64,000 bases of DNA from Xanthomonas sp. F10 (GCF_014206815.1 NZ_JACHNP010000002.1:682001-746000); one strand, 5' to 3'; counted from the first letter of the stretch, positions 8,049 to 17,821 are shown. Notes: a model not told the origin generated them from the letters alone. Numbers and translations are program-made.

Positions 8049-11000
8049 ATGGGACCGTCCGGCCGCCTGGCGGCACTCTTTCAGGCCAATCCGTTGACGC
8101 CGCTGCTGGCCCTGCTCGGTCTGCTGCTTGGCCTGGCGGCGGTGGCGGTCACCCCGCGCGAGGAAGAGCCGCAGATCGATGTGACCATGGCCAATGTGTT
8201 CGTCGCCTTGCCCGGTGCCGATGCGCGCGAGGTCGAGCAATTGCTGAGCACGCCACTGGAACAGAAGCTCGACGAGATCGAAGGCATCAAGCACGTGTAC
8301 TCGGTGAGCCGCCCGGGTCAGGCGGTGCTGACCGTCGAATTCGAGGTCGGGGTGCCGCGGCAGGCCGCGCTGGTGCGCCTGTACAACCAGGTGTATTCCA
8401 ACCTGGACGTGCTGCCGACGCGGATGGGCGCGAGCGCGCCGCTGATCAAGCCCAAGGGCATCGACGACGTGCCGGTGATGAGCGTGACCCTGTGGAGCGA
8501 CGATGTGCAGCACAGCGCCGCCGACCTGGGCGCGATCGCGCGCACGCTGGAAACCGAACTCAAGCGCATTCCCGGCACGCGCGACATCTACAGCATCGGT
8601 GCGCCGCCACGGGTGCTGACGGTGACCCTGGATCCGGCGCGGCTGGCCGCCTACGACCTCACCGTGGCCGACCTCGGCCAGGCGCTGCAGGGCGCGAACG
8701 TGGCACGCCCGCTCGGCGACCGGATCGGCGGCGGCCGCGCGGTGCCGCTCAGTGCAGGCCGGTTCCTGGCCGACGCCGACACCGTGCGCGAACTGGTGAT
8801 CGGCATGCACGACGGCCAGCCACTGCGGTTGCGCGACGTGGCCCAGGTGGAGGCTGGCGCCGATCTGCCCGGCGCCTACGTGTGGTACGGCGCGCCGCCC
8901 ACGCGCGGCGGCCCGGCGCAGGGGCGTGCGCCGGCGGTGACCCTGGCCATCGCCAAGAAGCCGGGCAGCGACGCCGCGGCGCTCACCCGCGCGGTGGGCG
9001 CGCGCCTGCAGGCACTGCGTGGCGAGTTGCTGCCGCAGGGCGTGCATGCGGAGATCACACGCGATTACGGCGCCAGCGCGGCGGCCAAGGCCGATAAGCT
9101 GATCCACAAACTGGTGTTCGCCACTGCCTCGGTGGTGCTGCTGGTGCTGTTCGCGCTGGGGTGGCGCGAGGCCATCGTGGTCGGCAGCGCGGTGGTGCTG
9201 ACCCTGGCGCTCACGCTGTTCGCCTCGTGGGCGATGGGCTTCACCCTCAACCGCGTGTCGCTGTTCGCGCTGATCTTCTCGATCGGCATCCTGGTCGACG
9301 ACGCCATCGTGGTCGTGGAGAACATCCACCGCCATCTGCGCGCCGGCGGCAAGACCTTGCGCGAGGCGATTCCGGCGGCGGTGGACGAGGTCGGTGGCCC
9401 GACCATCCTCGCCACCTTGACCGTGATCGCGGCGCTGATGCCGATGGCCTTCGTCAGCGGCCTGATGGGACCGTACATGCGGCCGATCCCGATCAATGCC
9501 TCGGTCGGCATGCTGCTGTCGCTGGCGATCGCGCTGGTGGTGACGCCGTGGCTGGCGTTGAAGCTGTTGAAGCGGCATGTGCCGGCGCATGCCGCGCAGG
9601 CACATGCCGGTGGCGACGCGCCGCCGCGCCTGCAGCGGCTGTTCGCGCGGTTGCTGCGCCCGTTCCTGGATCCGGTCCGCGGCGCGCGCCGCCGTGGTTG
9701 GCTGTTCGCCGGCATCGCGGCGTTGCTGCTGGCCGCAGTGGGCCTGGTCGGGCTGCAATGGGTGGTGCTGAAGATGCTGCCGTTCGACGACAAGTCCGAA
9801 CTGCAGATCGTGGTCGATCTGCCCGAAGGCAGCACCCTGCAGGACACCGACGCGCTGTTGGTGGAACTGGCCGGGGTGCTCGACCGCACGCCTGAGGTGC
9901 ACGACTACCAGGGCTATGCCGGCACCTCGGCGCCGGTCAACTTCAATGGCTTGGTGCGGCAGTACTTCCTGCGCAGCGGCAACAACGTCGGCGACCTGCA
10001 GGTGAACCTGGTCGACAAACACCAACGCACGCGCCATAGCCATGCCATCGCCCGCGCGCTGCGCCCGCCGCTGGCGGCGATCGCACGCCGGTATGGCGCC
10101 TCGCTGAAGGTGGTGGAAGTGCCGCCGGGGCCGCCGGTGCTGGCGCCCTTGGTGGCCGAGGTCTATGGGCCGGACTATATGCGCAGCCGGCGCCTGGCGT
10201 TGCTGCTGGAGCAGCGTTTCCTGCGTATGCCGAACGTGGTCGATGTCGACACCAGCGTGGAGCGCGCGGCGACCCGCGAAACGCTGGTGGTCGACCGGGC
10301 GCGCGCCGCCCGCCTGGGCGTGAGCCAGGCGGCCATCGCGGACGCCCTGACCACGGCGGTGCAGGGGCTGGATGTCACCTGGCTGCACGACGGGACGTCC
10401 AAGGTGGCACAGCCGGTGCGGCTGCGCCTGCCGGCCGCCGCGCAGGCCGCCAGTGCACGCGTGCTGGCGCTGCGCGTACGCGGCGGCGATGGGCAACTGG
10501 TGCCGCTGTCGGAACTGGTCACGGTGCAGCGCCTGCCCTGGGACGACAGCATCGCGCACAAGGACCTGCGGCCGGTGGTGTACGTGACCGGCGACGAATC
10601 CGGGCGCCTGGACAGCCCGCTGTACGGCATGTTCGACCTGGTCGGGCAGCTGCGCCGGCACGCGCTCGGTGGCCAGGGGCTGCAGCAGCACTTCATCGCG
10701 CCGCCGGCCGATACCGGCGACTTCGCAGTGAAATGGGACGGCGAATGGCAGATCACCTACGAGACCTTCCGCGACATGGGCATCGCCTACGCGGTGGGCC
10801 TGTTGCTGATCTACCTGCTGGTGGTGGCGCAGTTTCGCAACTATCTGCTGCCGCTGGTGATCATGGCGCCGATTCCGCTGACCGTGATCGGGGTGATGCC
10901 GGGCCATGCCTTGCTCGGCGCGCAGTTCACCGCGACCAGCATGATCGGCATGATCGCCCTGGCCGGCATCATCGTGCGCAATTCGATCCTGCTGGTGGAC

Positions 11001-11252
11001 TTCGTCCGCCATGCGCTGGCGCAGGGGCGCAGCGCCGAGCAGGCGGTGATCGAGGCCTGCGCGGTGCGCGCGCCGCCGATCGCGCTGACCGGGCTGGCCG
11101 CGATGCTGGGCGCCCTGTTCATCCTCGACGATCCGATCTTCAACGGCCTGGCGGTGGCGCTGCTGTTCGGCATCCTGGTCAGCACCGCCCTGACCCTGCT
11201 GGTCATCCCGTTGCTGTACTACCCACTGGCGCGACGCGAAGCGTCGGCATGA
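8049..11252 (+). CDS. RND efflux pump, inner-membrane permease
   Basis: A 1,067-residue RND transporter with the usual two halves of six membrane helices and two large periplasmic loops. The proton-relay acid pair is intact (Asp417-Asp418 in LVDDAIVVVENIH). In the later helix the lysine found in AcrB is replaced by arginine (Arg977 in GIIVRNSILLVDF). ATG at 8049 is the start, two bases after the adaptor's stop. The substrate is not evident: neither heavy-metal nor classical multidrug signatures are clear. Its position opposite bigR, and before OsmC and thioredoxin genes, suggests export linked to sulfur or electrophile stress, which is inference. Confidence 0.9.
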   Translation: MGPSGRLAALFQANPLTPLLALLGLLLGLAAVAVTPREEEPQIDVTMANVFVALPGADAREVEQLLSTPLEQKLDEIEGIKHVYSVSRPGQAVLTVEFEVGVPRQAALVRLYNQVYSNLDVLPTRMGASAPLIKPKGIDDVPVMSVTLWSDDVQHSAADLGAIARTLETELKRIPGTRDIYSIGAPPRVLTVTLDPARLAAYDLTVADLGQALQGANVARPLGDRIGGGRAVPLSAGRFLADADTVRELVIGMHDGQPLRLRDVAQVEAGADLPGAYVWYGAPPTRGGPAQGRAPAVTLAIAKKPGSDAAALTRAVGARLQALRGELLPQGVHAEITRDYGASAAAKADKLIHKLVFATASVVLLVLFALGWREAIVVGSAVVLTLALTLFASWAMGFTLNRVSLFALIFSIGILVDDAIVVVENIHRHLRAGGKTLREAIPAAVDEVGGPTILATLTVIAALMPMAFVSGLMGPYMRPIPINASVGMLLSLAIALVVTPWLALKLLKRHVPAHAAQAHAGGDAPPRLQRLFARLLRPFLDPVRGARRRGWLFAGIAALLLAAVGLVGLQWVVLKMLPFDDKSELQIVVDLPEGSTLQDTDALLVELAGVLDRTPEVHDYQGYAGTSAPVNFNGLVRQYFLRSGNNVGDLQVNLVDKHQRTRHSHAIARALRPPLAAIARRYGASLKVVEVPPGPPVLAPLVAEVYGPDYMRSRRLALLLEQRFLRMPNVVDVDTSVERAATRETLVVDRARAARLGVSQAAIADALTTAVQGLDVTWLHDGTSKVAQPVRLRLPAAAQAASARVLALRVRGGDGQLVPLSELVTVQRLPWDDSIAHKDLRPVVYVTGDESGRLDSPLYGMFDLVGQLRRHALGGQGLQQHFIAPPADTGDFAVKWDGEWQITYETFRDMGIAYAVGLLLIYLLVVAQFRNYLLPLVIMAPIPLTVIGVMPGHALLGAQFTATSMIGMIALAGIIVRNSILLVDFVRHALAQGRSAEQAVIEACAVRAPPIALTGLAAMLGALFILDDPIFNGLAVALLFGILVSTALTLLVIPLLYYPLARREASA

Positions 11253-11331
11253 GCGCGACAGAACGTCCACATGCCGTTGCCGGCGCCGGCGTAGAGTCGC
11301 AGATTCCTTCTTCGCACCTGGAGCCTCCGCC

Positions 11332-11811
11332 ATGCCCATCGGCGATCCGATTCGCGTCACCCTGGAGCAGGACACGGACTTCGCGTTCCGCATCCAGTTC
11401 GACGAAACCGCACTGGAGCCCTGGCTGAGCGACGAAACCGCACCGCTGGGCCAGGAGCGCGGTCCGAACCCGACGCGCATCCTGCTCGCCGGCATCGCCA
11501 ATTGCCTGGCGGCCAGCCTGCTGTTCGCGATGCGCAAGTACAAGAACGATCCGGTCGGTGTGGTCGCGCACATCACGGCAACGCCGATGCGCAATCCGGA
11601 AGGGTTCTGGCGCATCCCCCAGGCGTCGGTGGAATTGCAGTTGCCCGGCGCCAACCAGGACTACGCGCAACTGGAGCGGATCCTGGCCCAGTTCGAGCAG
11701 TTCTGCGTGGTCACCCAGAGCGTACGCCAGGGCATCGACGTGCAGGTCACGGTCAAGGATGCGCAGGGCACGGTGCTGCTCGGCGACAAGAGCATTGAGG
11801 CCGGGGCATGA
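11332..11811 (+). CDS. OsmC family thiol-dependent protein
   Basis: A 159-residue OsmC/Ohr-fold protein. The two family cysteines are present: Cys58 in GIANCLAASL and Cys125 in QFCVVTQSV. Such proteins use this pair to reduce organic hydroperoxides, or act on sulfur compounds in less characterised branches. It lies 79 bases after the RND pump and overlaps trxC by four bases (ATGA), so the two probably work together, with thioredoxin re-reducing the cysteines. It belongs to a divergent OsmC branch rather than clear Ohr; the substrate is unknown. Confidence 0.82.
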   Translation: MPIGDPIRVTLEQDTDFAFRIQFDETALEPWLSDETAPLGQERGPNPTRILLAGIANCLAASLLFAMRKYKNDPVGVVAHITATPMRNPEGFWRIPQASVELQLPGANQDYAQLERILAQFEQFCVVTQSVRQGIDVQVTVKDAQGTVLLGDKSIEAGA

Positions 11812-12251
11812 GCGAGCCGCTGCATGTCGCCTGCCCGCATTGCGCCGCGCTCAACCGCGTGCCGGAGGCGAAGCTGACGGACGCGCCGCAGTGCGGGCGC
11901 TGCCATCGTGCCTTGTTCGAGGCCGCGCCGGTGACGCTGACCGCCGACAGCTTCGCCGTGCATGCCGAACGCAGCGATGTACCACTGCTGGTGGACGTGT
12001 GGGCGCCGTGGTGCGGTCCGTGCCGGACCATGGCGCCGCATTTCGCGGCCGCCGCCGCGCAGCTGGAGCCGCGGCTGCGCCTGGGCAAGCTGGACAGCGA
12101 CGCGCAGCCGGCGCTGGCCGGGCGCTTCGGCATCCGCAGCATCCCGACCCTGCTCCTGCTGCGCCAGGGCCGCGAACTCGCCCGGCACAGCGGCGCCATC
12201 GGCACGGCCGAGATCGTGCGCTGGGCGCGGGCGCAGTTGGGTGTGGCGTAA
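11808..12251 (+). CDS. trxC: Thioredoxin 2 (TrxC type, zinc-binding N-terminus)
   Basis: A 147-residue thioredoxin. Two CxxC pairs in the N-terminal 35 residues (CPHC and CGRC) form the zinc-binding extension typical of TrxC. The active site WCGPC follows near residue 65, and the cis-proline block SIPTLLLL is intact. It reduces protein disulfides in the cytoplasm and is usually tied to oxidative stress. Translation is probably coupled to the upstream OsmC gene because the start overlaps its stop. It is the last gene of the RND-OsmC-TrxC run; a palindromic repeat follows. Confidence 0.92.
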   Translation: MSEPLHVACPHCAALNRVPEAKLTDAPQCGRCHRALFEAAPVTLTADSFAVHAERSDVPLLVDVWAPWCGPCRTMAPHFAAAAAQLEPRLRLGKLDSDAQPALAGRFGIRSIPTLLLLRQGRELARHSGAIGTAEIVRWARAQLGVA

Positions 12252-12259
12252 ACGGTCTT

Positions 12260-12323
12260 GTAGGAGCGGCTTGGTCGCGACGGGCTTGCCTAGCAAAGCC
12301 TGTCGCGGCTAAAGCCGCTCCTG
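12260..12323. repeat. REP-type palindromic pair, family A
   Basis: GTAGGAGCGGCTTGGTCGCG and, facing it, CGCGGCTAAAGCCGCTCCT form a head-to-head pair between the convergent trxC and nuclease genes. The same unit (GTAGGAGCGGCTTCAGCCGC) recurs at 47385, 53842 and 61632. It can fold into a stable hairpin and may act as a transcript end for both genes. Confidence 0.75.
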
Positions 12324-12339
12324 CAACGTGCAACCAAGC

Positions 12340-13152
12340 TTACTTGCCCAGCGCTGCGTTCAAGGTCGCCGCCAGGTCGGCACCGGCCTGGCGCAACTGC
12401 GCTTCAGCGACCGGCCGCCAGGTCGTCACGTAATCGGCCGGCAGCTTCGCGCCAGGCGGATAGAAGCCCGGGCGCATCATGATCCTGCAGGAGGCCTCGG
12501 CCCATGCGGCGGCCGGCGGCGGCAGGGCGCTGCCGGCCGGGGATGGCGCCGGCAACGGCTGTTTTTCCAGTTCGGCCAGGTAGCCTTGCTCGTCCAGTCC
12601 GCGGCTGCGCAGCAGGCCGCTGTCCCACAGTGAGTGCAGATTGGTGCCCTTGCCCTCGAACTGGATCTGCACGGTGTTGGCGCCCTTGTCGCGGGCGTAG
12701 CCGGCATGCAGCGGCTGCTGCACGTCGCCGGCGAAATGCACGACGAACTTCAGCGCCTGCGCGCGCGCAGCCTGCGGCTGGCTGCGGTCGGCGAGGATGG
12801 CGGCCTGGCGGCGCAGCGCCTCGACCGCGCAGTTGCCGTCCGGGCAGTCGCGGGTCTGTTCGTAGTGGCAATCGTTTTCGGCCAGATTGACGTAGTGCCA
12901 GCGCGCACTGCGCTTGCCCAGGTCGGGATCGTGTTCGCGGAGCTGGTCGGCCCAGTTGGCGACGCCGGCCAGGGTCGGCTCGGGTTCGCCCTGCAGCAGG
13001 GTCTGGACCTGCGCGCGGGCTTGCGGGGTGAGCTGGGTGGCGGCGAGATCGGCGACCAGGCGGTGGCCCAGCGGGCCCCAGGCGAAGGCGGCGGACGGTG
13101 CGGCAGCGAGGGCCGCGGCGAGCGCGGTGCAAACGAGGGAAGAGGTTTTCAT
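12340..13152 (-). CDS. Secreted S1/P1-type nuclease
   Basis: A 270-residue exported zinc-dependent nuclease of the S1/P1 family, which cuts single-stranded nucleic acid and removes 3' phosphates. The signal peptide ends in AFA, leaving a mature N-terminal tryptophan (WGPLGHR), which in this family helps bind zinc. Further ligand blocks are ANWADQLR, RWHYVNL, HFAGDVQQPLHAGYARD and LHSLWDSGLL. All appear intact and the length is normal. It is a single-gene unit. It probably works in the periplasm or outside the cell, for example in phosphate or nucleotide scavenging. Confidence 0.9.
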   Translation of the reverse strand: MKTSSLVCTALAAALAAAPSAAFAWGPLGHRLVADLAATQLTPQARAQVQTLLQGEPEPTLAGVANWADQLREHDPDLGKRSARWHYVNLAENDCHYEQTRDCPDGNCAVEALRRQAAILADRSQPQAARAQALKFVVHFAGDVQQPLHAGYARDKGANTVQIQFEGKGTNLHSLWDSGLLRSRGLDEQGYLAELEKQPLPAPSPAGSALPPPAAAWAEASCRIMMRPGFYPPGAKLPADYVTTWRPVAEAQLRQAGADLAATLNAALGK

Positions 13153-13284
13153 GCGCGGATTCTAGCCCGCGAGGGCGACGCGACCATGACGCGGGCCGGG
13201 CGCGTTGCGCTGCCGCTCAGCGTGGCGGCAGCGAGGCATCGCCGTTGGCCAGGCGCGTCCGTGGACGCGGCCTGGCGCGCTGGC

Positions 13285-13905
13285 TCAGAAGTACATCAGG
13301 TAGGCGACGCCGTAGGTGACCGGATCGAGCTTGGCCTTGCCGAGCTTGGTGCCCTCCACCTCCACGTCGCTGCGCATGCCGGTCCAGCGCGCGTCCACGC
13401 GGATCGCGCTGCGTTCGCCGACGGCGAAGTCCACGCCCGCATGCAGTGCCGGGCCGACGCTGTCCTTGAACTTGACGTCGTTGGACGAGAACGCGCCCTT
13501 GCCGTCGCTGCCGAGGAAGGCGGTGTAGTTCAGGCCGGCGCCGACGAACGGGGAGATGTCGCCGTTGCCGTTGAAGTGGTACTGCAGCGAGATCGTGGGC
13601 GACAGCATCCAGGCGCTGCCGATGTCGCCGCCGCCGTCCACGCCGATCTTCTGCTGGCCGACCAGGCCCTGGATCTCCACGCCGAGGTTGCCGCGGAAGA
13701 AGTATTCGTAGGTGAACGACACGGCCGGGGCGGTATCGGCGTCGAAGCGCTGGTCGCTGCCGCGCAGCGTGCCGTTGGAGCCGCCCGGCACCATGCCGTG
13801 GAGGCCGTAGCTGGTGGTGAAGTGGCCGGCCGATTGCGCCGCGGCGGGCAGGGCGATGCTGGCGAGGGCGGCGACGGCAAGGCGACGGAACAGGCGTGGC
13901 GGCAT
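13285..13905 (-). CDS. OmpW family outer membrane protein (copy 1)
   Basis: A 206-residue small beta-barrel of the OmpW family. A signal peptide (ALASIALPAAA) is followed by a mature barrel. Family segments include VSFTYEYFFRGNLGVEIQG, ISLQYHFNGNG and FVGAGLNY, and the chain ends in YLMYF, an aromatic C-terminus as expected for Bam-dependent assembly. ATG at 13905 is the start; upstream in-frame codons lack a signal peptide context. It is a paralogue of the next gene, about 230 bases away on the same strand. The likely role is passage of small hydrophobic molecules. Confidence 0.85.
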   Translation of the reverse strand: MPPRLFRRLAVAALASIALPAAAQSAGHFTTSYGLHGMVPGGSNGTLRGSDQRFDADTAPAVSFTYEYFFRGNLGVEIQGLVGQQKIGVDGGGDIGSAWMLSPTISLQYHFNGNGDISPFVGAGLNYTAFLGSDGKGAFSSNDVKFKDSVGPALHAGVDFAVGERSAIRVDARWTGMRSDVEVEGTKLGKAKLDPVTYGVAYLMYF

Positions 13906-14139
13906 GGAAGACCCCGGTGGACGACGAGTGGGCGGATGCGAACCCATGTCGGCCCGGTGGGCGCCGATCCACATCCGTGTGGCGCGTAGTCTGCCAGAGA
14001 AGCGGCGCCGACGCGCTGCGATCCGGTGTCGCCGCGGGTGCGGCGGCAGCGTCGATGCGGCGCGTCCGTGCCCAGGATGGCGCCGCTGCGGCGAACGGCG
14101 CCCGCCCTGCCGCCGCCGCATGTCGCGGCGGCGCACGCC

Positions 14140-14769
14140 TCAGAACTTCATCACGTAGGCCAGCCCGTACGCCAGCGGATCGATGTGCGCGGTGCCCAGG
14201 TCGCTGCCGTTGACCTTGACCTTGCTGTCGATGTCGATCCAGCGCAGGTCCACGCGCAGCGCCGATTTCTCGGTGAGCGCGAAGTCCACGCCGGCGTGCG
14301 CGGCCAGGCCCCAGGAGTCTTCCAGTTTCAGCTTGCTGCCGGCCAGCGCGCCGGTGGTCTTCTCGCTGAAGAAGGTGGTGTAGTTGAGGCCGGCGCCGAC
14401 GAACGGCGAGACCTTGCCGGCGCTGTTGAAGTGGTACTGCAGCGACACCACCGGCGGCAGGTGCTTGGTGCTGCCGACCTTGCCCACGCCCTTGACGCTG
14501 ATGTCGTGCTCGAACGGCAGCGCGGCCAGCACTTCCACGCCTAGGTTCTGGTGCACGAAGTATTCGAAGGTCACCGTTGGGCGAATGTTGCTGTCGATGC
14601 GCAGCGGCAGGGTGCCGCCGGCCAGCGTGCCGTTGTCGGACTTCGGGTTGACCTGGTGGGCGCCGATGCCGAGGGTCCAGTCGCCTTGCGACTGCGCCAG
14701 CGCCGGCAGGGCGCACAGGGTCAGGGCGGCGGCCAGGCCGGTGAGCAGGAGGGGGGAGGTGGTGCGCAT
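14140..14769 (-). CDS. OmpW family outer membrane protein (copy 2)
   Basis: A 209-residue OmpW-type eight-stranded barrel with signal peptide (LCALPALA) and C-terminal YVMKF. It shares strand segments with copy 1, including VSLQYHFNSAGKVSPFVGAGLNYT and HAGVDFALTEKSALRVDLRW, so the two come from a duplication. A perfect FNR-type box lies 56 bases upstream of its ATG, in line with oxygen control of ompW known in Escherichia coli. Copy 1 lies downstream but has its own leader region of about 230 bases. The specific cargo is unknown. Confidence 0.87.
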   Translation of the reverse strand: MRTTSPLLLTGLAAALTLCALPALAQSQGDWTLGIGAHQVNPKSDNGTLAGGTLPLRIDSNIRPTVTFEYFVHQNLGVEVLAALPFEHDISVKGVGKVGSTKHLPPVVSLQYHFNSAGKVSPFVGAGLNYTTFFSEKTTGALAGSKLKLEDSWGLAAHAGVDFALTEKSALRVDLRWIDIDSKVKVNGSDLGTAHIDPLAYGLAYVMKF

Positions 14770-14824
14770 GGTGGAGTCTCTGTTGGGTGTGGGCGCAGTG
14801 TCCGGCGCGCGGCCCCACGCCGCC

Positions 14825-14838
14825 TTGATCCTGATCAA
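14825..14838. promoter_or_regulatory. Perfect FNR/ANR-type box
   Basis: TTGATCCTGATCAA is an exact match to the FNR consensus TTGAT-N4-ATCAA. It lies between the divergent ompW copy 2 (56 bases to its ATG) and gapA (90 bases to its ATG). Its placement fits activation of ompW when oxygen is low and could also affect gapA. Confidence 0.7.
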
Positions 14839-14871
14839 ACCGGCGTGTCCGGCGCGGAGCGGCCGGCCTGC

Positions 14872-15930
<1,059 letters not shown>

Positions 15931-15967
15931 GACGCCTGGCGTCGCTCGCTCACTGCGGGCGACGCAG

Positions 15968-16026
15968 CGGTGTTGGCATGCGACCCGTGGCGGTTTGCCG
16001 CCGCGGGTCGCATGCCCCCGACACCG
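15968..16026 (+). other. Long imperfect hairpin in the gapA 3' region
   Basis: Three stems stack around a TTTG loop: CGGTGT with ACACCG, GGCATGCGACCCG with CGGGTCGCATGCC, and GGCGG with CCGCC, broken only by small mismatches. That is 24 base pairs in 59 bases, starting 37 bases after the gapA stop. It precedes a classical terminator, so the gapA transcript would end in two hairpins. Confidence 0.6.
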
Positions 16027-16041
16027 CGAAAGGACGCAAAC

Positions 16042-16069
16042 AAAAAGGAGCGCATCGGCGCTCCTTTTT
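16042..16069. terminator. Bidirectional intrinsic terminator
   Basis: AAAAAGGAGCG and CGCTCCTTTTT form a perfect 11-base stem around a six-base loop, with T-runs on both strands. It lies between the converging gapA and the BamE-like gene and should end both transcripts. Confidence 0.88.
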
Positions 16070-16167
16070 GCTGTGACAGGTCTGTGGTGATGGGCTTGCC
16101 CGCCGCGACGGCGGCCTGAATGCCGCGGGTGGCGGCGCGATGCGCGCCGACCCCACCCTGGTCGCCC

Positions 16168-16629
16168 TTACAGCGCGTCCTTGGAGACGTTGCTTTCGCT
16201 CTGCTGGTAATCGGTGACCACGCCCTTGGCATCGAATTCCACTTCCAGGTCGTACGACTTGACGTTGCGCGCGCCGACACCATGCTCCTGCGCCTCGTTG
16301 ATCGCCGGGCCGGTGTAGTAACCGGGCAGCATCCGCTTCAGCAGGCCGGTCGCGGTCTTTCGCGCTTTCTCGCCATGCGATTCGCTGGGGCGATAGCTCC
16401 ACGACTTCTCGTAGCCCCCTTCTTTCCCGGACGTCCTGGAGACGTAGGTGGGCTCGCCATAGATGGCGCGCACCTGTTCCTTGGTGGTCTTGCCGATGAC
16501 GATGTTCTTCTTGACTGCGTCGGGGGTGTAGAGCTCCGGATTGTCGACCTTTTCGGCCAGGGCGGGAGCGGCGAAGGACGCGGCCAGCAGGGCCGAGATC
16601 AGCAGGGTGCGAAAGGGTTTCATGGTCAT
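16168..16629 (-). CDS. Exported BamE/SmpA-like domain protein
   Basis: A 153-residue protein with a cleavable signal peptide (AASFAAPALA then EKVDN). The stretch VIGKTTKEQVRAIYGEPTYVSR matches the helix-turn opening of the SmpA/BamE (OmlA-like) fold, where a small exported domain helps outer-membrane assembly or inhibits an enzyme. There is no lipobox, unlike BamE itself. ATG at 16629 or 16623 may be used. It is monocistronic and converges on gapA. The precise role is unknown. Confidence 0.65.
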   Translation of the reverse strand: MTMKPFRTLLISALLAASFAAPALAEKVDNPELYTPDAVKKNIVIGKTTKEQVRAIYGEPTYVSRTSGKEGGYEKSWSYRPSESHGEKARKTATGLLKRMLPGYYTGPAINEAQEHGVGARNVKSYDLEVEFDAKGVVTDYQQSESNVSKDAL

Positions 16630-16915
16630 GTCCGTTTACCTGGGGAGTGGCGTCTGCAATCCAGAGGGCACCGGTCGCGTCGAGGATGCGTCGGTACGGC
16701 TTCAGCGCGGCGCACCGAGCTTAGGCATGGCGAAATGACGCCGTCAATACAGCAGGCAGGAGACATTCAGGCAGCGCCTGTGCCCTTCCGGCGATGCCGT
16801 TGGACGGTTATTGGCGCGATGCGCCATGCCGCCGCATGCGCAACCACGCCGACACGCCACGCGGTACCCTGTGACCCGCTGCCGCTTTTGCGCAGGACGC
16901 GGTGGGGCGCGCGGT

Positions 16916-17745
16916 CTACAGCACCTGCAGGATCGGCGAGTGCCAGCCGGTGCGGTAGGTTCTTGGCTCGGCGCGGCGACATGCGCGATGCAGGGCGATC
17001 GGCCCTCGAGGTCGATCATCAGGGGCACTGCGCGGCTGCTTGAACAAGGCGTCGCGGCCGTCGAAGTCGAGCCGGTCCTGCAGCATGCGTCCGGCCGAGT
17101 CGTCCAGCATTTCGCCGCGTGCGTCGACGATGCAGACCCGGCTGCGGCCCCGTTCCGATCCGGACAGCGGCGTGCGCCGCACGATCGTCTGCGCCAGCGC
17201 GTCCCATCGCAACACGATGCCCAGTGCGCCCAGCACGCGGCCGTCGACGCGGCCGCCCTCGCGGACCGTGCACGCGTACATCAGGACCCGCCCGCTCGCC
17301 ATCGGCCAGCCCACTGGCATGCACGCCCTGGACGCTGAAGTCCCGCCGCTGCGGGTGCGCACGGCCGGCTCGAACCATGGCTGTGCGGAAGCGTCGCTGC
17401 CGACCGAGGCGAACTGCCGCGGCCGTCCATTGGCGCGAATGCGGCCATCGCTGCCGGCCAGGGTCAGGTCGAAGGAGACCATTTACGAATCCGGGACCTG
17501 ACCCACGCGGCGCGATGCGTAGGCCAGCGCTTCGGCATCGCTGTCGGCGCGCGCCGCCATCACCACCGTGGCGTCGGTGGCCCACCCGCGCACTCGCAAC
17601 TGCACGCGTCGAGGTTGCGGTCGATCAGGTCGATGTCGCTCAGCGTCAGTTCGCGACGCCGGGTGCGGCGCACGTCGTCCTGCAGTCGGCCAGCGTCTGC
17701 CGCATCTCCGCGCTGGCCGATGGCGGCGCCGAACTCGTCTACCAT
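16916..17745 (-). pseudogene. Decayed chemoreceptor C-terminal (Cache-type sensory) fragment
   Basis: Pieces of one protein are spread over three frames on the minus strand. The order is GAAIGQRG..LTLSDIDLIDRNL, then WATDATVVMAARADS..RRVGQVPDS, an in-frame TAA at 17483-17485, then SFDLTLAGSDGRIRANGRP..PWFEPA, a shifted stretch DFSVQGVHASGLADGE, and finally RVLMYACTVREGG..LGALGIV..TGWHSPIL. This resembles the C-terminal sensory part of methyl-accepting chemotaxis proteins. Damage includes the stop, at least one earlier frame change, and two compensating changes near 17310-17345, the second a GCGG duplication. The signalling half is missing; the fragment abuts the DUF2339 gene. Family assignment rests on remembered sequence resemblance. 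Confidence 0.7.
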
Positions 17746-17821
17746 CTGCGCCAGGTCCGGCGCCGCCGGGCTCCGGATGCGGCCGCCGGCGCCGCGCCAC
17801 CGCGATGGAGAGGCGAGTCGA

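Noticed and set aside
7995-11654. A 1,219-codon open frame on the minus strand opposite the RND pump
   Set aside because: Its translation is arginine-, histidine- and glutamine-rich with no family resemblance; it is a by-product of high GC opposite a well-supported gene. The same holds for long opposite frames at 62-2224, 3331-6036, 18068-20737, 33641-36052 and 59561-61627.
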